A stretch of 64,000 nt of DNA from Parasphingorhabdus sp. SCSIO 66989 (GTDB lineage Bacteria > Pseudomonadota > Alphaproteobacteria > Sphingomonadales > Sphingomonadaceae): the NCBI RefSeq assembly GCF_032852305.1, contig NZ_CP136594.1, positions 372,001 through 436,000 on the forward strand, in the 5' to 3' direction. Within the stretch, counting starts at the first letter, position 1. Every line of letters starts with the position of its first letter. Below, piece after piece: positions 42,624 to 51,376 of the stretch. The position numbers and the translations under genes are program-made. A model generated the notes under the pieces. The model was not told the DNA's origin, searched no databases, and saw nothing but the letters and a program-made list of their open reading frames with translations.

Positions 42624-42658
42624 CGTCCAAAGCGACAGATTAAGCGGAGAGGCTTACA

Positions 42659-43645
42659 ATGCGGAAACAGAATAAAGTCATCATCACCAGCGCGACGACC
42701 GGCGCGATGCACATGCCGTTCATGTCGCCCTATCTGCCGATTACACCCGACCAGATTGTCGAAGACTCTGTCGGCGCGGCGGAAGCGGGCGCATCTATCG
42801 TCCACCTGCATGCGCGCGATGCGGAAACCGGCTGCCCGGTCACCGACCCGGAAGTCTACGGCCAATATCTGCCGCGCATCAAAGAGCGCTCGGATGTCAT
42901 CATCAACCTGACTACGGGACAGCCTGGCATCCGCCGCAGCAAGGAGAGCGGCGAGCTCGAATTCAAATCGGAATGGAGCGAAGTGCTCGCTGAACGCATG
43001 GCGGCACCGATAGAGTTCGAGCCCGAAATCACCTCATTCAACATGGGGCCGATGAACGCCGCCAACTGGATCATGATGGGGCGCGCGGACCCGAGCAAGC
43101 TGCAGATGTGGGAGCAGATTTTTGTCACCGCAACCAAAGACCTGACCATGCAGAACACATGGGCCAGTATGGAGAAGTTTGCGGTTGAACTGGGCCAGAA
43201 GCGTGGCGTGGTTTTCGAATATGAATGCTTCGATATCGGCCATCTCTATGCGCTGAAAATGCTGCAGGATCTTGGCCTGGTGAAGCCGCCTTTCTTTATT
43301 CAGTCGGTCTTCGGTTTCCTTGGCGGGATTGCGTCTGATCCCAAGCATGTGTTGCACTTCCGTCAGACGGCAGACGATCTGTTCGGCGATGATTATTACT
43401 GGTCGGTGCTCGCGGCTGGCAAAGAGCAGATTCGCCTCACCAATATGGCCGCCATTATGGGCGGCAATGTCCGCGTCGGGCTGGAGGACAGCCTGTGGTA
43501 CGGCAAGGGGCAGCTCGCCAAATCCAGCGCCGAGCAGGTGGGCCGTATCCGCCGCATTCTCGATGAGCTTGGCCTTGAGGTCGCAACGCCTGACGAAGCC
43601 CGGGAAATTCTGGGAACCAAGGGCAAAGACAACGTCAATTTTTAA
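42659..43645 (+). CDS. BKACE enzyme 2 (DUF849, beta-keto acid cleavage)
   Basis: Second member of the BKACE family, 328 aa. Zinc ligands H49 and H51 lie in VHLHARD. LPITPDQIVED, NLTTGQPG and VGLEDSLWYGKG are family blocks, and EFEPEITSFNMGPMN lines the pocket. It is about 40 aa longer than BKACE1 and clearly diverged, so the two should use different beta-keto acids. The start has GGAGAGG. Located between the DECR-like SDR and aminotransferase 2, 24 nt before the latter. Confidence 0.93.
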   Translation: MRKQNKVIITSATTGAMHMPFMSPYLPITPDQIVEDSVGAAEAGASIVHLHARDAETGCPVTDPEVYGQYLPRIKERSDVIINLTTGQPGIRRSKESGELEFKSEWSEVLAERMAAPIEFEPEITSFNMGPMNAANWIMMGRADPSKLQMWEQIFVTATKDLTMQNTWASMEKFAVELGQKRGVVFEYECFDIGHLYALKMLQDLGLVKPPFFIQSVFGFLGGIASDPKHVLHFRQTADDLFGDDYYWSVLAAGKEQIRLTNMAAIMGGNVRVGLEDSLWYGKGQLAKSSAEQVGRIRRILDELGLEVATPDEAREILGTKGKDNVNF

Positions 43646-43669
43646 AGGCTCGGACACGCGGAGGACGCC

Positions 43670-45004
43670 ATGAAGATCGATAATTCAAGTGCTCTGTTTG
43701 AGCGGGCCAAGGCGGTGTTGCCGTCTGGCTATACCCGGCAGATGGTCGTCACCAAACCGCATCCGCTCTATGTCTCGCACGGGGAAGGGTGCTGGATCAC
43801 CGATGTTGACGGCAACCGCCTGATTGACTGGGTGAACAATTTTTCGGCGCAGATTCATGGCCATGCCAAAGCCGAGATCGTTGAGGCGATTACTGAGCAG
43901 GCATCTTCGGTTCAGAGCACGACCATGCCGTCCGAGTGGGAGGTCAAGCTGGCCGAATTGCTGGTCGAGCGTATCCCCAGTGTCGACAAGGTCCGGTTCA
44001 TGAACAGTGGAACCGAGGCCAATATCATCGCGGTCAAAGCGGCGCGCGCCTATACCGGCAAGTCGAAAATCGCCAAAATGGAAGGCGGCTATCACGGCCA
44101 ATATGATCTGCTCGAAGCGAGCTATCAGCCCATGCCGGACGCCTGGGGCAATATTGGCGAGCCCAATTCGGTCGCCTATCATCCGGGCACACCGCAAAGC
44201 CTGCTCGATGAGGTGGTTTGCCTGCCGCTCAACAATATTGATGCGGCGCGCGCGATATTGCGAAGTCGCGCCTCCGAAATTGCGGCGGTCATCCTTGACC
44301 CCTGGCGTTTGCAGGTTGGCATGGTTGAACCGCAGCAGGACTTCCTTGAAATGCTACGCGAAGAGACGGAGAAGCTCGGCATTATCCTGATCTTTGACGA
44401 GGTCTGGTGCCTGCGCTTTGGCTATCATGGTTATCAGGGGGCCACCGGCATTACGCCTGATATGACCACCATGGGCAAGATCATCGGCGGCGGCCAGCCT
44501 ATCGGTGCGCTGGGCGGCAAGGATGAGTTTATGAGCGTCTTCGCTCTGGGCGAGGATGGCGTGCCACTGATCAAGCATAGCGGGACATTTACCGCCAACC
44601 CCATGTCGCTCGCTGCGGGTTACACCGCGATGGAGTTGATGACGCGGGACGCTTTTGATGCGCTGGACAGCACCAATGACCGCTTGCGCGAGGGGCTTGA
44701 GGCCATACGCGTCGATTGCGAACTGCCTGGCGTTGTGCAGGGCAGCGGCTCTGTTTCGGCGCTGATCATGACCAATATCCCGATTACGGATTATCGCACA
44801 TTGGCCTTTGCAGCAGCGTCCGGCCTGCTTGAGAAGCTGGGCGTGTTCGAAAAAGCGCTGTTGCAACAGGGCGTGATGACTTTGCGGGGCGGATTTGTCG
44901 GATCAACACCGATGACCAATGACGATATCGATTTCACGCTCAATGGCTATAGAAAGGCCATAGAAGCGGTCGACAAGACCCATCCTGGTCTGCTGCGCTC
45001 ATAA
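43670..45004 (+). CDS. Class III aminotransferase 2 (beta-amino acid type)
   Basis: PLP fold-type I aminotransferase of 444 aa in the same hemL/beta-amino acid group as AT1. Key parts are LPSGYTRQM, FMNSGTEANIIA, EGGYHGQYD, Asp243-Glu244 in IFDEVW, and Lys270 in TMGKIIGGG. The Trp after DEV and ILDPWRLQ in place of the more usual acidic EP motif are unusual and may shape a large hydrophobic pocket. GGAGG precedes the ATG. Paired with BKACE2, it would supply its beta-keto acid by deaminating a beta-amino acid. Confidence 0.88.
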   Translation: MKIDNSSALFERAKAVLPSGYTRQMVVTKPHPLYVSHGEGCWITDVDGNRLIDWVNNFSAQIHGHAKAEIVEAITEQASSVQSTTMPSEWEVKLAELLVERIPSVDKVRFMNSGTEANIIAVKAARAYTGKSKIAKMEGGYHGQYDLLEASYQPMPDAWGNIGEPNSVAYHPGTPQSLLDEVVCLPLNNIDAARAILRSRASEIAAVILDPWRLQVGMVEPQQDFLEMLREETEKLGIILIFDEVWCLRFGYHGYQGATGITPDMTTMGKIIGGGQPIGALGGKDEFMSVFALGEDGVPLIKHSGTFTANPMSLAAGYTAMELMTRDAFDALDSTNDRLREGLEAIRVDCELPGVVQGSGSVSALIMTNIPITDYRTLAFAAASGLLEKLGVFEKALLQQGVMTLRGGFVGSTPMTNDDIDFTLNGYRKAIEAVDKTHPGLLRS

Positions 45005-45016
45005 GGGAGAGACATT

Positions 45017-46105
45017 ATGAAGGACTTTATTCACCGTAAGCCCTTTGTCTTCTTCTACAGCGTTGCCTTCGGTCTCGCCTGCCTTGTCTGGGCCTATATT
45101 CTGGGGATGGAGATTCTGTATCAGAGCCTCAATGGCCCTGAGTTCAGCCTGTTCCAGACCTTTGGCACCACGCAGGCCGAAATCCGCGCGGCGTCCCCGG
45201 TGCTTCACCACCATAGCGACAGTATTATTCTCTATGTCGCGACCTATATTGCCATGCCAATTGCCTTTGCGGGCTTCTTTTTTCCTTATGCGCCCAGCGT
45301 CGCGGCAATGCTGACAACGGGTATCGGCTGGGGCAAGGACACTCTGTTCAAGCTGCTTGGCTGCTACAAGCCGATCCGCGGAAATCTGAGCATGCGCGAA
45401 GGGCTGAAGATATACCTCAGCCTTTACGCCCTGATCTGTCTTGCGGTCGTTATGATCATCCTCAAAGAGCAGTTCTTTGGCGATCCTGAGCGCATTTCCG
45501 GCTTCCTCAATCATCTGGGAGTGATTGACTGGCAGATTTTTCTCGGGGCCTGGTTCGTCGCTTCATTTTTCAACCAGGGGGCTTTGCTCGAGGAGCTGGG
45601 TTGGCGCGGCTTTGCCATGCCGCTGATGATCCGGAAAATGGGTTCGCCGCTTATTGGGGCGCTGATTGTGGGCGTGGCCTGGACGTTCTGGCATTTCCCG
45701 CGCGAAATTCCGCCACTGCTGGCGGGGCAGCAGACCCTTATGGGCGTGTTTGATTGGCATGTCTGGTTCATTCTGTCTTGCTGCAGCGCCAGTATCGTCA
45801 TGACCTATTTCTGCAACATCACCGGGGGCAGCGTTATTCCGGCGATTATCATTCATGGCATGCTGAATTTTGTCGGTGGCATGTTCAGCACCGAGACGGT
45901 GGGCGCGCGCTCTGCCTTTACCGGTGAATCACCTATCATGTGGTTCATCTGCGCCCTTATTGTGCTGGCCATCGCCGGACGGGATCTGGGGTGGAAACGC
46001 CGCCTTGAACTGCATGGAGGGGACGAGAATGACCCATCCTATGCCTGGAGTCGGCCGCCAAATGAAGCGGCTGCTATGCCAAACAGTGCGAAGGTGCCGG
46101 CATGA
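45017..46105 (+). CDS. CPBP-family intramembrane metalloprotease (MlrA-like candidate)
   Basis: Polytopic membrane protease of 362 aa with about eight hydrophobic segments. The CPBP/Abi signature is complete: E192-E193-x3-R197 in LLEELGWRGFAMP, His226 in FWHFPRE, and H280-x3-N284 in IIHGMLN. Microcystinase MlrA, which linearises cyclic microcystins, belongs to this family and uses the same Glu/His/His/Asn set. The spacing here is close to MlrA as I remember it. Most CPBP proteins process isoprenylated or bacteriocin peptides, so the MlrA link rests on context: transaminase/BKACE upstream and a serine hydrolase and aminopeptidase downstream. Confidence 0.85.
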   Translation: MKDFIHRKPFVFFYSVAFGLACLVWAYILGMEILYQSLNGPEFSLFQTFGTTQAEIRAASPVLHHHSDSIILYVATYIAMPIAFAGFFFPYAPSVAAMLTTGIGWGKDTLFKLLGCYKPIRGNLSMREGLKIYLSLYALICLAVVMIILKEQFFGDPERISGFLNHLGVIDWQIFLGAWFVASFFNQGALLEELGWRGFAMPLMIRKMGSPLIGALIVGVAWTFWHFPREIPPLLAGQQTLMGVFDWHVWFILSCCSASIVMTYFCNITGGSVIPAIIIHGMLNFVGGMFSTETVGARSAFTGESPIMWFICALIVLAIAGRDLGWKRRLELHGGDENDPSYAWSRPPNEAAAMPNSAKVPA

Positions 46106-46872
46106 AACTCTCCACCAGCATCACGCTGATGTTTCGCGAATTTGAGCCGCTTGAGCGGATCGAACAGGCGGCAAAGGCTGGCTTTCAAGGGGTGGAAATT
46201 CAGGTGCTGGAAGCGGACCCGCAGGCCATGGCCGAGGCGGCGAAGCAGCATGGTGTTAAAGTGGCGCTGCTGAACGTCGGTATGGGTGATTTTCTCGGCG
46301 GCGGTCCCGGTCTTTCCGGCGTGCCCGGTCGCGAGGAGGAATTCCGCCAAGCATTTGATATTGCGCTTGCGGCAGCGCGGACTCTGGATTGTGCGCATAT
46401 TCATATCGGACCCAGCTGTGTGCCCGAAGATACCGAGCGGGATGCCTGTCTCGAGGCCTTGGCCAGCAACATTCGCTATGCGCTGGGTAAGGCTCAACAG
46501 CACGGCATTGAACTGCTGATCGAACCGGTGAATCGTCCGGAGCGGGCTACCGTCTTGCTTGGCACCACATCCGAAATTGTCGACTTCCTCGAAAGTCGGA
46601 GCATACAGGGTGTGTCGGTGCTTTACGATATCTTCCATTCGGTCATGAGTGATGAGGACCCGCTGCAGATATTGGCGTCCTACAAGCAGCATATTGCACA
46701 TATTCAGTTCTCTGACGTTCCGGGGCGGACGCCGCCGGGCAAAGGGACGATCGCATTTGAGGCCATATGGAGCAGTCTGGAAGCGCAGGGATATGATGGG
46801 TGGCTTGGAGCGGAATATTTCGCCATGGCGGATACGCCGGATACTCTCGATTGGATGCAAGATTTTGCCTGA
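46102..46872 (+). CDS. Hydroxypyruvate isomerase-like TIM-barrel protein
   Basis: Sugar-phosphate isomerase/epimerase-type (AP_endonuc_2) barrel of 256 aa of the hydroxypyruvate isomerase (Hyi) type. Acidic and His metal ligands lie in GVEIQV, HIHIGP, LIEPVN near 140-145, YDIFHS near 177 and HIQFSD near 201, with GAEYF near the C-terminus. Hyi interconverts hydroxypyruvate and tartronate semialdehyde; relatives isomerise other keto acids or sugars. ATGA overlap with the protease gene. A three-carbon keto acid released from Ser/dehydroalanine-type residues is one possible substrate, but this is guesswork. Confidence 0.82.
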   Translation: MKLSTSITLMFREFEPLERIEQAAKAGFQGVEIQVLEADPQAMAEAAKQHGVKVALLNVGMGDFLGGGPGLSGVPGREEEFRQAFDIALAAARTLDCAHIHIGPSCVPEDTERDACLEALASNIRYALGKAQQHGIELLIEPVNRPERATVLLGTTSEIVDFLESRSIQGVSVLYDIFHSVMSDEDPLQILASYKQHIAHIQFSDVPGRTPPGKGTIAFEAIWSSLEAQGYDGWLGAEYFAMADTPDTLDWMQDFA

Positions 46873-48088
46873 GCCCGCACATAATGACAATCCGGCCGTC
46901 TCTCCGCTAAAAGCTGAGCTGCTGGAACTGGCTCAGTCTCTGCTGGGCGAGAATGAAGCGGGGCCGATTCACAGCGCTGTGTTTCGCATTGAAAGCGAAA
47001 AGGCGGGCTTATGTGTTGAAGGCGCGGTCGGAACGGCGCGCCCGGATTTGCCAGATGCGATTGCGCCGCAAATGGCGTTTCATACGGCAAGTATTGCCAA
47101 GGTTCTGACGGCCGTTTCCATTTTGCAGCTGTTAGAGCAAGGCCATATTGGCCCGGATGGTCTTGATACCCGCCTCGCGGATACGGGTGTGTTCGATCCG
47201 GATATTATGGCGCGGGTCCTTCTGAAAGATGGCCTATCGCTGGGTGAGACGATTACCATCAATCATCTGCTCAGACATATGTCCGGCATGCGCGATGCGA
47301 TGGTGGATGATGCCACACTGTGCTCGGCGGACGCTGGCGGACCGGCCCCCAACTCTTTGATCGGTCGCATCTTTGCAGAGCCGACACGCGCCAAACTGTT
47401 CTGGAACCCCTGGGACCCGACGCTGCCCAACATCGCGGACGCTGGTACCTTCAACTATTATCTCAACAATGATGGGGTTGCCGCCGCGGCGCTCAGCGAA
47501 CCGGGGACGCAATTTCATTATTCGGATACCGGCTATGTCATCCTCGGCCTGCTGGTTGAGCATCTGTCCGGCGTTGCCCTGGATGAGTATTTTCGTGAAC
47601 AGATTTATGTTCCTCTGGGCATGCAGTCGAGCTATCTCGCCTATCGCGATGATCCGATATTGGGGCCGGAACGGCAACCGGAACTGGAGACATGGGCAGG
47701 CGAGATTCCCTGTCTGGCGGCCGGTTTTGATCTCTCATTTGACTGGGGCGGCGGTGGATTGGTCTCGACGACAGCCGATCTGATCAGGCTGCTGCGTGGC
47801 ATTGTGACCGGGCAATGCTTCAGCAAGCCCGAGACAGCCAAGATGATGATGGAGTGGCAGTCGCCGGAAGGATTGAAAGCGCCGCGCCGCGCCGTTGGCC
47901 GCGGCCTGTTCCAGATTGAGGGCGGTTCCGATCATCTTCTCGGGCATAGCGGCGCCTGGGGCGGCAAGCTGTTTTTCGACCCTCAGACAGAGGTTTATTT
48001 CGCCGGTTCGGTTAACCAGTCAGGTGCGCCGGCGGACTGGTTTTATCCGTTGATCGACCGGGTGAACGCCCATGTAAAGCGAGGGTGA
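46865..48088 (+). CDS. Class-C beta-lactamase-like serine hydrolase (S12; MlrB-like candidate)
   Basis: Penicillin-binding-protein-fold hydrolase/peptidase of about 407 aa. The nucleophile motif is S76-x-x-K79 in HTASIAKV, the second motif Tyr-Ser-Asp in FHYSDTGY, and the third the HxG-type HSGAWGG near 360. There is no in-frame ATG at a sensible place; TTG 46865, overlapping the Hyi stop, is the best start. No signal peptide. MlrB, which cuts linearised microcystin, belongs to this family and is of similar size; esterases such as EstB do too. Membrane protease, serine hydrolase and aminopeptidase genes lie in one operon. Confidence 0.83.
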   Translation: MPEPAHNDNPAVSPLKAELLELAQSLLGENEAGPIHSAVFRIESEKAGLCVEGAVGTARPDLPDAIAPQMAFHTASIAKVLTAVSILQLLEQGHIGPDGLDTRLADTGVFDPDIMARVLLKDGLSLGETITINHLLRHMSGMRDAMVDDATLCSADAGGPAPNSLIGRIFAEPTRAKLFWNPWDPTLPNIADAGTFNYYLNNDGVAAAALSEPGTQFHYSDTGYVILGLLVEHLSGVALDEYFREQIYVPLGMQSSYLAYRDDPILGPERQPELETWAGEIPCLAAGFDLSFDWGGGGLVSTTADLIRLLRGIVTGQCFSKPETAKMMMEWQSPEGLKAPRRAVGRGLFQIEGGSDHLLGHSGAWGGKLFFDPQTEVYFAGSVNQSGAPADWFYPLIDRVNAHVKRG

Positions 48089-49059
48089 ACATCATGCGCC
48101 GTCTGGATGATCCCTATTTTGATATCCTGCCCGAAACCCAATCGGGAATGCTTGATGTCGGTGACGGGCATGAAATCTACTGGGAGGAAGCGGGCAACCC
48201 GGACGGTATTCCGGTGATCCTCATCCATGGCGGTCCCGGGGGACGGACACAGCCGGGCTTCAGGCGATCGCTCGACTCCAATATCTGGAGGGTCATCCAG
48301 TTTGATCAGCGTGGTTGCGGCCGCTCGACACCTGAGGGGCTGATCGAGGCCAATTCACTGCAGCATACCATTGCGGACATGGAAGCGCTGCGAGAGCATC
48401 TGGAGATTGACCGCTGGGTTGTTGCCGGTGGCTCATGGGGGAGTACCGTGACGCTCGCCTATGGCATCGCGCACCCCGGCAATTGTCTGGCGCTGACGCT
48501 GATTTCCATGTGGCTGTGCCGGGACGAGGATATCCATTGGTGGTTTCAGGGCGTGCGCTACCTGTTCCCGGAGCTGTGGCATGAATTTGCCCGCCATGTA
48601 CCAGAAGCCGAACGGAGCGACCTCAGAACCGCCTATTGCGCCCGGATACTGGATGGCGAGCAGGAGATTGCCGACGAATTTGCGACCCGCCTCTATCAAT
48701 ATGAGGAAGGCTTTATGCGCTTCGCCGCGCCGGTGGTGCCGCTGGACCTCTCCCGCGGGCCGAAATATGGGCGCATCTTCGCCCATTATGCGCGCAACAA
48801 ATTCTTTGTCGCTGGTGACGAATTGCTCGACGGTGCCTCGGCCATAGCGCATCTGCCGGTGAAAATTATCACCGGGCGCTATGATTGCTGCACCACGCCG
48901 TCCAACGCCTTTGATCTGTCGCAGCGTCTGCCAGAGGCAGATATCACCCTGGTAGCCGGGGCCGGACACTATCCGACAGAAGAACGGATGTCGCTGGTTT
49001 GCCTTGAAAAGACGTCAGAGCTTGCCGACGAACTGCAAGCGTCAGGATGGCGCGCATGA
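48085..49059 (+). CDS. Prolyl aminopeptidase-like alpha/beta hydrolase (S33)
   Basis: Alpha/beta-hydrolase of 324 aa (GTG 48085; ATG 48094 is an alternative) matching proline iminopeptidase. The oxyanion segment is LIHGGPGG, then FDQRGCGRS, nucleophile Ser in GGSWGST (near 117), acid Asp in GRYDCCTTP, and base His in GAGHYPTEE near 299. The LDDPYFDILPE opening differs from the standard prolyl type, so specificity may be altered. GTGA overlap with the S12 gene. It probably removes N-terminal residues from a peptide intermediate. Confidence 0.88.
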   Translation: MNIMRRLDDPYFDILPETQSGMLDVGDGHEIYWEEAGNPDGIPVILIHGGPGGRTQPGFRRSLDSNIWRVIQFDQRGCGRSTPEGLIEANSLQHTIADMEALREHLEIDRWVVAGGSWGSTVTLAYGIAHPGNCLALTLISMWLCRDEDIHWWFQGVRYLFPELWHEFARHVPEAERSDLRTAYCARILDGEQEIADEFATRLYQYEEGFMRFAAPVVPLDLSRGPKYGRIFAHYARNKFFVAGDELLDGASAIAHLPVKIITGRYDCCTTPSNAFDLSQRLPEADITLVAGAGHYPTEERMSLVCLEKTSELADELQASGWRA

Positions 49060-50456
49060 CGTCTGTAGATCGCAGCGAGAAAGTTCCGTTATTACAGGCG
49101 CTGGCCTATGCGCTGCCGGGCCTTCCGATCGCATGGCTCATCCCGCCTATCTATGCCATTTTGGGCGACTTTTACCTGCGGCATACAGCGGCGACAGCGG
49201 CAGGCATTGGCACAGCGATGGTTGTCTCAAAGATCGTCGATGCGGTGACCGACCCGCCTGTCGGCTATCTTTCCGATCATACCAAGGGCCGCATGGGAGC
49301 GCGCAAGCCATGGATCATTGCCGGGACATTCCTGTCCATGGTGACATTCTGGTTTCTGTTCAATCCCGGCGAAGCGGCGGGCGATGGCCATTTCCTGATC
49401 GGTATCATCCTCTATTACATCTCCTATACCTTGATCAAAATTCCCTACCGCTCATGGTTGGGGGAGATCACCAAGAGTTACAGCGAACGCTCGCGACTTT
49501 GGGGCTATGTCACCATCGGCCTGTTGCTCGGCGGCGTTATTATCATGACTATGCCGGTGGTGCTGTCGCTGCCAGGCATTGCCTTATTCGACAGTGCCGA
49601 ATTTGATCGCGATATGATGTCCTTTATCGGTTGGGTTGGAGTGTTTCTGATGCCGATATGCATCTTGCCTGCACTGCTGCTCGTGCCTGCGGGCAAGCCC
49701 AATCCGGGCGCACCGCCGAAAATAAAGGACTTCTTTGCGCCGCTCTTTGTTTCACGTCCCTATCAGATGTTCATGGTGGGCTATGGGCTGAGCGCGCTGG
49801 GCTTTGGCATCATGTACTCTACCATCATCGTCGCCCTAAGCAGCTATTTCGGGATCGCCGACCGGGTTCCCTTGTTCCTGCTGTTCATGATCGCGGTACA
49901 GGTCATCAGTATCCCCTTTTGGGAGCGTGCCGCCGCGCGCTATTCCAAGCATCAGATATGGTCGACGGCGTGGCTGATCCACGGGCTGATCGGGCCGATT
50001 TTTTTGTTCATCGAGCCCGATCCGTCGAGCTTCTGGATTTTGGTTGTCTTTGGCGGGCTGACCAGCATCTTGCAGGCACCGCATATGCTGGTTCCGGTGT
50101 CGATCATGAATGACATTGTCGACTATGACACATGGAAGAGCGGGCTGAGCCGTGGCGGCAGCTTTATGGCGCTCTACACCTTTGTCGACAAAGTGTTGCA
50201 CGCTGTGGGTTTCGGCATTGGCTATTATATCATTGCGGCCTTTGGTTATGACCCCAAGGCCGGTGAAAACGGCTTCTGGCAGATTGCAGGCCTGATGCTC
50301 GCGGTCTCGATCGTGCCCAGCATCTGCTTCCTGGCCGCCTCATTCTTCCTGCGCCGCTTTCCGATTACGCCTCAGCGTCACAAGGCCATTCTCTCCCGGC
50401 TGGATCGCAGAATAGGCGGGCTGACGGCACCGGGATCGCTGAGACCGTCTGCATGA
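49056..50456 (+). CDS. MFS transporter, GPH (glycoside-pentoside-hexuronide) family
   Basis: Twelve-segment inner-membrane symporter of 466 aa. I use ATG 49056 (overlap ATGA; AGGA 8 nt upstream) over 49047. The GPH signature is clear: VSKIVDAVTDPPVGYLSDHTKGRMGARKPWI, whose blocks lie near 44-74, and LIKIPYRSWLGEITK near 127. A DIVDYDTWKSG motif lies near 350. GPH proteins usually move sugars, but the operon suggests uptake of the degraded compound or a fragment. MlrD in the mlr cluster is also a transporter but of another family. Confidence 0.9.
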   Translation: MTSVDRSEKVPLLQALAYALPGLPIAWLIPPIYAILGDFYLRHTAATAAGIGTAMVVSKIVDAVTDPPVGYLSDHTKGRMGARKPWIIAGTFLSMVTFWFLFNPGEAAGDGHFLIGIILYYISYTLIKIPYRSWLGEITKSYSERSRLWGYVTIGLLLGGVIIMTMPVVLSLPGIALFDSAEFDRDMMSFIGWVGVFLMPICILPALLLVPAGKPNPGAPPKIKDFFAPLFVSRPYQMFMVGYGLSALGFGIMYSTIIVALSSYFGIADRVPLFLLFMIAVQVISIPFWERAAARYSKHQIWSTAWLIHGLIGPIFLFIEPDPSSFWILVVFGGLTSILQAPHMLVPVSIMNDIVDYDTWKSGLSRGGSFMALYTFVDKVLHAVGFGIGYYIIAAFGYDPKAGENGFWQIAGLMLAVSIVPSICFLAASFFLRRFPITPQRHKAILSRLDRRIGGLTAPGSLRPSA

Positions 50457-51376
50457 CCAAGTTTGACATCATTACGGAAGGTCTCCGCTTCCCTGAGGGA
50501 CCGGTCGCACTTGCCGATGGTTCATGGCTGGTGGTGGAAATTGCAGGGCAGGCGCTAACGCATATTGCATCGGATGGCACCAAGACCGTCATCGCCCAGC
50601 TTGAAGGCGGGCCCAATGGCGCCGCTATGGGGCCGGATGGCTGGGTCTATATCTGCAATAGCGGCGGCTGGATCTATGCCGAGAATGACGATGGCATGTA
50701 TCCGATTGGCCAATCGGAGCGCAGCGGCTGGATCGAGCGCGTCAACCTGAAAACCGGGCAAGTTGAACATCTCTATGCAGGTACATCGGAAAAAACCCTA
50801 AACTCTCCCAATGATCTGGTCTTTGATGACCATGGCGGTTTCTGGTTCACCGATTTGGGAAAACGCCGGGCAGACACGCGAGACGTTGGTGCCGTCTATT
50901 ATGCCAAGGCTGATGGCAGCCATATCGAATGCGCTATCCCGCTATTATACGAGCCCAATGGGATAGGCCTGTCGCCTGATGGCGATAGGCTCTACGTCGC
51001 CGAAACGCCGACGCGGCGTGTCCTCGCTTTTGACATTATTGCTCCGGGCAAGGCCAAGTTCGCGCCCTGGCCTGCGCCGAGTGGTGGCCAGTTGGTAAGA
51101 GCCCTGCCGGGCCTGAACAATCTCGACAGCCTCGCCGTCGACAGTGCAGGTCATATATGCGTGGCGGCGCTGGGCGAGGGCGGGATCTGGGATATCAGTC
51201 CCGACGGTGCGACCGCTGATAAAACGCTTTTGCCGGACCGGTTTTCGACCAATATCTGCTTCGGCGGCAGCGATGGTACAACCGCCTTCGCCACCCTGTC
51301 GATGAGCGGTCTTCTGGTCAGCTTTCCGTGGCGCAGGCCGGGTCTGAAGCCGCGCCATCAAGGAGATCTCTGGTGA
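50453..51376 (+). CDS. SMP-30/gluconolactonase-like protein
   Basis: Six-bladed beta-propeller of 307 aa. The LRFPEGPVALADGSW opening provides the calcium-binding Glu, NSPNDLVFDDHGGFWFTD the second set (Asn and Asp near 118-132), and YEPNGIGLSPDGDRLYVAE the third. NLDSLAVDSAGHICVA is in the last blades. It hydrolyses lactones in sugar-acid or similar pathways; the true substrate is unknown. ATGA overlap with the transporter gene and GTGA overlap with the next gene. It may open a lactone formed by an intermediate of the degradation. Confidence 0.87.
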   Translation: MTKFDIITEGLRFPEGPVALADGSWLVVEIAGQALTHIASDGTKTVIAQLEGGPNGAAMGPDGWVYICNSGGWIYAENDDGMYPIGQSERSGWIERVNLKTGQVEHLYAGTSEKTLNSPNDLVFDDHGGFWFTDLGKRRADTRDVGAVYYAKADGSHIECAIPLLYEPNGIGLSPDGDRLYVAETPTRRVLAFDIIAPGKAKFAPWPAPSGGQLVRALPGLNNLDSLAVDSAGHICVAALGEGGIWDISPDGATADKTLLPDRFSTNICFGGSDGTTAFATLSMSGLLVSFPWRRPGLKPRHQGDLW

